Source of the DNA: Holophagales bacterium
GTDB lineage: Bacteria; Acidobacteriota; Holophagae; Holophagales; Holophagaceae
Length of the DNA stretch: 27,788 nucleotides
Reading direction: 5' to 3'
NCBI GenBank assembly: GCA_031281385.1
Contig: JAITFL010000016.1
Span: 1 to 27,788 of the forward strand
Shown: positions 23,284 through 27,788 of the stretch, piece after piece
Position numbering within the stretch: the first letter of the stretch is position 1
Layout of the letters: each line of letters opens with the position of its first letter
The notes under the pieces: generated by a model
Told to the model about the DNA's origin: nothing
Database searches by the model: none
The model's input: the letters and a program-made list of their open reading frames with translations, nothing else
Made by a program: the position numbers and the translations under genes

Positions 23284-24586
23284 TCAATTTGCTTTGGGCA
23301 TGAAGTATCTGCAAGGGGACGGCGTTACGCAAAATGACGATGAAGCCGCAACATGCTTCCGTCTTGCTGCGGAGCAAGGCAATGCAAGCGGGCAGTTCAT
23401 GCTGAGCTATATGTACTCTGCTGGCCGAGGTATCAGCCGCGACTTGGGCCTGGCCTTTGAATGGTGCCGCAAGTCAGCCGAACAGGGCCACCCTATCGCG
23501 CAAAACAATTTGGGAACTATATATTTATGCGGAGATGGCGTTGAACAAAGTTATGGCGAGGCCGCGAATTGGTACCGCAAGGCCGCCGAACAGGGCAACG
23601 CCCCCGCGCAAACCGCCTTGGGAGAATTGTACCAAGCCGGGAATGGCGTCGAGCAGGATCATAATGCGGCCGTTGCGTGGTACCGAAAGGCGGCCGAGCA
23701 GGGCCACCCAGTCGGACAGACCAATTTGGGGTTCATGTACGAAATGGGCTTTGGCGTCGAACAAAATCATGGCGAGGCAGCGAAGTGGTACCGCTTGGCT
23801 GCCGACCAGGGCCACGCCACAGGGCAGTACCTTTTGGGTATGCTGTATTACACAGCCGCGACCTTGTCGAGGCCGCGAAGCTCTTCGGCGACGCGGCCGA
23901 ACAGGGCGATGCAAAAGGACAGCTTTTTTTGGGGTTCATGTGCGCCAATGGCCTCGGCGTTACAAAAAATGATGGTGAGGCGGCGAAGTGGTTTCGCTTG
24001 GCAGCCGAACAAGGCATCGCCGAGGCGCAGCACACGCTTGGCATCCTTTACTTGCACGGCGTTGGCGTTCCTCGAAATTTTGGCGAGGCCGCGAAGTGGC
24101 TTCGCCCTGCAGCCGAGCAGGGCATCGCTGACGCGCAGTGTGCACTGGGCATCTTGCACTTTCAAGGCATTGCCGTCGCGCAAGATGACAACGAAGCGGT
24201 TAAGTGGTACCGCGAAGCGGCTGAACAGGGGTATGCCACTGGGCAGAACCTGTTGGGCGTTGCGTACTACCAAGGTCGTGGCGTCAGCCGCGATTTGGAC
24301 AAAGCCTTAGAATGGTTCCGCAAGGCAGCCGAACAAGGCAACGAAGGCGCGCAGCACAATTTGGGAGAGCTGTATTACAACGGAGATGGCGTTGAACAAA
24401 GTTATGAGGAAGCAGCGAAGTGGTACAGGCTGTCGGCCGAGCAGGGCAAGCCCGAAGCGCAAAACAGACTGGGAACGATGTATCGAGACGGAAGGGGAGT
24501 AGCACAAAACGACGATGAGGCCGCGAAGTGGTTCCGCAGGGCCGCCGAACAGGACAATGCTTACGCACAGTTGTTTTTGGGTTTGC
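23225..24586 (+). pseudogene. Sel1-like repeat gene 3, broken by a frameshift
   Basis: The ATG at 23225 has GGGAGG upstream and starts with the same 20 residues as Sel1 protein 2. Sel1 repeats run in frame to LLGMLYY (23851). They then continue in another frame from SRDLVEAAKLFGDAAEQG (23854 on) to about 24585. The original frame meanwhile runs on as non-repeat sequence to a stop at 24310. At the break the usual NGRGV between YY and SRD is missing, so a deletion of about 14 bases inside one repeat explains both the gap and the shift. About eleven repeats can be counted across both frames. Translation as it stands gives a 361-residue protein with a false tail. An assembly error is the alternative. 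Confidence 0.75.
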
Positions 24587-25156
24587 ATTGCCCGCGCAGA
24601 AGGGCACCGCGAGAAAATAGCGTGCCTGCTAGAAGAATTTTCGGGCATGCTGAGCTGCCCAGAAGAATCGCCGGCCTTTCAAAACATGCTGGCGGATGGC
24701 ATGGACAGAAGGCAAGCGATCATGGAAATGAGCGTTGGCGCCGAACACGTCGAAGACTTGGCCGAACTCGAAATGCGGGCGGCGACGAGATACGGTAAGC
24801 GGGCTTTCAGTCAGGTGAACTGGGCAATGAAGGGGCTGTGGGCAGCGCAAGAGGAATTATTCGATGGGCGCGACGGCTTCGGCGACCTGCAGAAGCAGGG
24901 GGAAGCCCTGCGAGACCGCATCGCCAACTTCATGCTTGGGCTAAGCGAAAAGAGCCTTTGGCGGGACCACAACGGGCACAAGAAAATGATGCTTTGGCTG
25001 ATTGGCGAGATCGCAATGGAGCAGTGCCCCAGCCGCCCAGACTTTAGACCAGAAGGCTGCCATTGCAGCCACCGCAGCCGCTCGGAATGTGAATCCTGCT
25101 GGCTAAAGGCGGCGAAAGCCCACCTGTACCTCGATACGGACGAGCTTGCTGGCTAA
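24587..25156 (+). pseudogene. C-terminal module of the broken Sel1 gene 3 (unknown, Cys-rich end)
   Basis: From 24587 the open frame is again the one used at 23225. Inclusion of a single base (C at 24586) breaks it from the repeats: LFLGL / IARAEGHREKIACLLEEF. The 189 residues are mostly helical and not Sel1-like: AAQEELFDGRDGFGDLQKQGEALRDRIANF and KMMLWLIGEIAMEQCPSRP. They end in a cysteine cluster, CHCSHRSRSECESCW, that may bind zinc. No ribosome site or good start precedes this part, so it was probably the natural C-terminal domain of the Sel1 protein, or a fused neighbour. I do not recognise the domain. Confidence 0.6.
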
Positions 25157-25184
25157 CTCCTCGATAGGAGGTGGAACGGCCAGA

Positions 25185-25233
25185 GAACCTTTCTGAAAAC
25201 CCCCATTTATTACACCAAAATTCGTTACATGGC
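25185..25233 (+). repeat. Dispersed repeat R3, copy b
   Basis: GAACCTTTCTGAAAACCCCC, an ATTTATTACACC spacer and AAAATTCGTTACATGGC match copy a closely. It lies 29 nt after the stop of the broken Sel1 gene, at the boundary to the phage-like genes. The rest of 25157-25377 holds no supported gene. Confidence 0.72.
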
Positions 25234-25377
25234 TTGGAAGCACACTTACTCAACGGAGGCATTTGTTGGCAACCCAAAGAGGCCCACCCGCAACAGACAG
25301 ATCAAAGCACAGTTAATATTCTCAACAGCTCCCATCAATGTCAACAAACACATCAACCACGCAAAAGGATAACCTAC

Positions 25378-25821
25378 ATGCAAATAGACTGGATGCAAAC
25401 CAGCAAGCACGCGCCCGCCGAAAACACAGAAGTAGCCATCCTCGTACCTATCACGGACAATAACGGCGACTACAGGCAAATTCCAACAATAGCGACATAT
25501 TCGAAAGAAGGACGTTACGAAAGCACGACAAATTACTATAAAAACGTGAGTTACTACATACCTTTTAGCAGAGACGTTGACATCAGCCCGCCAGACGGCT
25601 TCGCCAAGTTCACCAAACTTGCAGGCCCATCGGCGAAGCCAGAAACCGGGGACGACCCAGACATCGTATATGTTGTGCGGATGGAGCACGAAAACAGAGT
25701 GACATTTGCAACAGCAGATTATAAAAACGACAAATGGTACAACTTTGCGGGGGGGCTCTACCATGTCACCCACGCTGCGCCCTTGCCAGAAACACCTCCG
25801 ATGCCGGAAGAGTACCTCTGA
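25378..25821 (+). CDS. DUF551-like small protein
   Basis: I choose the ATG at 25378 (AAAAGGATAAC upstream). A longer frame to 25171 crosses the R3 repeat and has no site. 147 residues. The start DWMQTSKHAPAENTEVAILVPI and the end GGLYHVTHAAPLPETPPMPEEYL recall DUF551 (W...P..g..Vlv ... VTHWMPLPEPP), a family usually found in phages and integrated elements. The middle is longer than usual for DUF551 and rich in Tyr and Asp. It is cytoplasmic with no known activity. It is the first of a series of small genes with A-rich ribosome sites that contrast with the genes to the left. Confidence 0.7.
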   Translation: MQIDWMQTSKHAPAENTEVAILVPITDNNGDYRQIPTIATYSKEGRYESTTNYYKNVSYYIPFSRDVDISPPDGFAKFTKLAGPSAKPETGDDPDIVYVVRMEHENRVTFATADYKNDKWYNFAGGLYHVTHAAPLPETPPMPEEYL

Positions 25822-25921
25822 TCAAACAAATAAAATAATTGGCTCCCGCAGGGAAACAATATATTTAACTCCGCGAACCTATAGGCGCGATAAGTTTGAT
25901 ATAAAAAGGAGTTTTTGGATT

Positions 25922-26176
25922 ATGAGCAAGCCATGCCCAGCCTGCAATTCCCCCCCAGCAGATAAGAAGCGTGTCAAAAAAACAAACCAGCCACCTACAA
26001 TCATTCTACAAAAAGGAGAAAACATGGGAAGAATGAGCAGCTACACGCACTCGCAAGAAGAATTGGATCATTACGCGAATCAAAACAACCCCAACAGCGA
26101 TGCTTATCAGCATGAAATGGACAACCATGCCGACCAGCTAAACCCAAATAACGATGAATACAGCGGCAACGATTAA
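25922..26176 (+). CDS. Small NPN-repeat protein with two possible starts
   Basis: An 84-codon frame starts at 25922 (AAGGAG 10 nt upstream) with a CPAC pair and a Lys-rich stretch. A second in-frame ATG at 26024 has a better-placed AAGGAG (26013-26018, 5 nt before) and gives 50 residues. The shared end carries two copies of an 18-residue unit: DHYANQNNPNSDAY and DNHADQLNPNNDEY. Short proteins with repeated D-x-H-A-x-Q-x-N-P-N-N units are known to me from phages and accessory regions, without a known function. Two ribosome sites suggest that the short form, or both forms, are made. It is very hydrophilic. Confidence 0.65.
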   Translation: MSKPCPACNSPPADKKRVKKTNQPPTIILQKGENMGRMSSYTHSQEELDHYANQNNPNSDAYQHEMDNHADQLNPNNDEYSGND

Positions 26177-26180
26177 TTTT

Positions 26181-26216
26181 GGCCATGTAACAAATTAGCT
26201 TTCTCACAAAGGTGCC
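26181..26216 (-). repeat. Dispersed repeat R3, copy d
   Basis: On the minus strand it reads GGCACCTTTGTGAGAAAG, a short spacer, then GTTACATGGCC. It is the most degenerate of the four copies and lies just after the stop of the NPN-repeat gene. Confidence 0.6.
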
Positions 26217-26249
26217 ATGTCCCAACAAATTATTGCAAATGCTTGAGTC

Positions 26250-26313
26250 CGAGCCCCAATCCCCAAGTGTCTGCCGCGTCATTTGCGGCGGCGCTTGGGG
26301 ATTGGCGGGCTCG
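26250..26313. other. Long hairpin (about 18 bp) with a nested inner stem
   Basis: CGAGCCCCAATCCCCAAG (26250-26267) pairs with CTTGGGGATTGGCGGGCTCG (26294-26313) except for a 2-base bulge. Inside, GCCGC (26273-26277) pairs with GCGGC (26285-26289). It lies in a 253-base spacer between two small genes. No T run follows. It could be a regulatory RNA element, a recombination or replication site, or the mark of a small mobile element. Confidence 0.6.
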
Positions 26314-26429
26314 ACCCCTTGCATTGGCGATCCCGAGGCATGGTACCCCTTTGCCTTACCGTACCGCACGAACAAGAAGCACCACATGGAAGCAGGAAGA
26401 GCCACAGGAAATGTAAAAAGGAGAAAACA

Positions 26430-26873
26430 ATGACAGAACAAAATAGCCTAATAGCAGAAACAGACAACAGAATCAAAAACCTGACTTTCGAAGAGCAGTC
26501 ACAAATCATACAGGAGCTTTGGGGATTCATAAAGGACGCACCAGACAGAACCACGCAAACGATAGGGGTGAAACTGAAAAAAGAAAAAACAGGCAGGATT
26601 AATCTATATTATTTGAGAAACCAAGGGAAAAACCTCTTTGCTTGGGAACTCATCAAGGAACTCTATTCAGTGCACAAGGACAAGGAATACATCTTCCACG
26701 AAGCCCAGAGCGAGATATGGCGAAGATACTTAGAAGAGACAGGCGAAGAGATGTCAGGGGCTTTGCACGACATAGATGAAATAGCCAAGTTTGCAGAGAA
26801 ATACATGCTGCCAGACTGTCCGAACTTGCTGAAATTCTGGAAAAATGAACTCTATTTCGAAACGAATAGTTGA
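26430..26873 (+). CDS. Hypothetical helical protein in a phage-like region
   Basis: The ATG at 26430 has AAAAAGGAG 6 nt upstream. The longer frame from 26283 crosses the hairpin and has no ribosome site. 147 residues, hydrophilic and mostly helical by composition (KNLTFEEQSQIIQELWGFI, AWELIKELYSVHKDKEYIF, EIAKFAEKYM). It has no cysteine cluster, membrane helix or signal peptide. I do not recognise the family. It lies 95 nt before the RadC-like gene on the same strand and shares the A-rich ribosome-site style of its neighbours, so it probably belongs to the same mobile or prophage-derived unit. Confidence 0.75.
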   Translation: MTEQNSLIAETDNRIKNLTFEEQSQIIQELWGFIKDAPDRTTQTIGVKLKKEKTGRINLYYLRNQGKNLFAWELIKELYSVHKDKEYIFHEAQSEIWRRYLEETGEEMSGALHDIDEIAKFAEKYMLPDCPNLLKFWKNELYFETNS

Positions 26874-26968
26874 CGAGCAGAGCGAGCCTGACAAAGCGAA
26901 ACTGCAAAAGGCAACGTTTTTCACTTGCGAGCATGAAAACCCCACAAACAAAGCAGAGGAAGCAGAAC

Positions 26969-27788
26969 ATGGAAGAATTGACACACGAGGTAATAGAAAC
27001 CACAAGGATATTGCAGTACAAAGGCTACGATGCCATAGTCAAGCGCAGGTACGGTCAATGCCACCTTTACGTCGAAGTGCAAAACACATTGGGGCCAATT
27101 ACATTTCAAAGCGAAAGCATCGAGAAGGTAGTCGCGGCACTGAAAGCAATATTAGATGTCTATATAGAACAGAGCGAGCTAGACCCAACACTTTCAGCAG
27201 CAATAGAGACACACCGCAACAAAATGGCAAAAGAAACCGACATACCACATTTACTGGAAACCGGCCAGGAGCAAAGGATCAAGACCAGCGAACTTCTTTT
27301 GTACGTGCTGTCAATCAAAGACATGAACAACGAAATGAGCGACACGCTGAACGAAATAGACGGACTGAGCGGCCTGTTCAGAACTCAGCCGCAGATGCTG
27401 AAGACACTCCGGCCCCTGCAAGAAGAACATGCACCAAAAATTCTTGCCATCAGGGAACTTATAAAAAGATCAATGGAAAGGGTGACTCCGATCAGGCTAC
27501 AAAATCCAAGGACGATAGCGGAATACCTGAAACCCAAATTGTTCGGAGCGCGCGTAGAATCACTCGGAATAATCGGAGTGAACGACAACCTAGAGACAAT
27601 TGGAGACAGGATCGTTGCAACAGGGGGCCAAACAGAAATAAGCGTCAGCGTCCAAGAAATCTTGAAACACGCAATGGACATGGGCGCAAGGGGAATAGTC
27701 GCATTCCATAACCACACAGGGGCATCAACATGCCCATCGGAAGAAGACATACACCTGACCGAGAAACTCTTTAGGAAAGGCGAAGCAA
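26969..27788 (+). CDS. radC: RadC-family JAB/MPN protein with extra N-terminal domain (cut by the right edge)
   Basis: A frame of 273 full codons runs off the right edge from the ATG at 26969 (AGAGGA 8 nt upstream). The first 70 residues (VIETTRILQYKGYDAIVKRRYGQCHLYVEVQN) are not part of ordinary RadC. Residues about 90-160 resemble the helical N-terminus (TSELLLYVLSI, LAIRELIKRSMER). The JAB domain follows: LFGARVESLGIIGVNDN, the TEISVSVQEILKHAMDMGARGIVAFHNH block, then His247, His249 and Asp260 in HNHTGASTCPSEED, the zinc site of the family. Pro of HNHPSG is replaced by Thr. RadC relatives are common on phages, plasmids and islands. A repair role is unproven for the family. Confidence 0.87.
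   Translation, partial: MEELTHEVIETTRILQYKGYDAIVKRRYGQCHLYVEVQNTLGPITFQSESIEKVVAALKAILDVYIEQSELDPTLSAAIETHRNKMAKETDIPHLLETGQEQRIKTSELLLYVLSIKDMNNEMSDTLNEIDGLSGLFRTQPQMLKTLRPLQEEHAPKILAIRELIKRSMERVTPIRLQNPRTIAEYLKPKLFGARVESLGIIGVNDNLETIGDRIVATGGQTEISVSVQEILKHAMDMGARGIVAFHNHTGASTCPSEEDIHLTEKLFRKGEA

Noticed and set aside
19017..24586. CRISPR-like regular spacing
   Set aside because: The 108-base periodicity is coding Sel1 repeats with variable codons. There are no short identical repeats with unique spacers.
26845..27711. 288-codon plus-strand frame over the right end
   Set aside because: Its product is a low-complexity Arg/Asn/Thr-rich string. The frame from 26969 gives a clear RadC/JAB protein, so this is the wrong frame.

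Overview
The window is a stretch of bacterial chromosome of moderate GC content from an anaerobe. Anaerobic life is inferred from a tungsten/molybdopterin aldehyde ferredoxin oxidoreductase with its own polyferredoxin. Peptidoglycan synthesis is shown by murC. I cannot fix the phylum. The intergenic spaces are unusually rich in short dispersed repeats, and much of the window is accessory DNA: signalling, defence-like, Sel1-repeat and phage-like genes. I see no rRNA, tRNA or CRISPR array.

Layout. (1) 1-3149: a minus-strand operon of a 4x[4Fe-4S] ferredoxin and an aldehyde ferredoxin oxidoreductase (cut by the left edge). It is divergent from a MoaA-type radical SAM protein that makes the pterin precursor such an oxidoreductase needs. 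(2) 3266-3775: a small protein resembling GRAM/PH-like domains. (3) 3881-10157: a seven-gene minus-strand operon that I read as an expanded TerY-P (tellurite/stress phospho-signalling) cassette. It holds a stand-alone TerY-C zinc protein, a Ser/Thr kinase with a zinc ribbon, a TerY-like VWA protein, a PP2C phosphatase, and three paralogues sharing one N-terminal helical module but carrying different C-terminal parts (OB-fold-like, membrane anchor, unknown). A near-identical 36-base element lies just outside each end in the same orientation. (4) 10415-11779: murC. (5) 11975-13180: a DUF262 protein. (6) 13542-14659: a Big2-domain protein and a secreted DUF2911 protein, with a 63-base direct repeat on both sides. 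(7) 15045-18669: a soluble VirD4/TraG-like ATPase fused to a complete ClpP-type serine protease domain, divergent from a Panacea (DUF4065) protein. This is the strongest candidate for an undescribed system. (8) 19017-25156: three Sel1-repeat genes in a row, the last broken by two frame changes. (9) 25378-27788: small phage-like genes (DUF551-like, an NPN-repeat peptide, an unknown) and a RadC-family protein cut by the right edge.

How the parts may work together. Region 1 is a metabolic module in which ferredoxin carries electrons for the oxidoreductase and MoaA supports its cofactor. Region 3 looks like a phospho-switch, with a kinase and phosphatase acting on VWA and adaptor proteins and outputs through the three module proteins. 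Region 7 has the parts of an ATP-driven protein- or DNA-handling machine with built-in proteolysis beside an antitoxin-like protein. The regional functions are inferences from domain content. The motifs named in each entry were read directly from the sequence.
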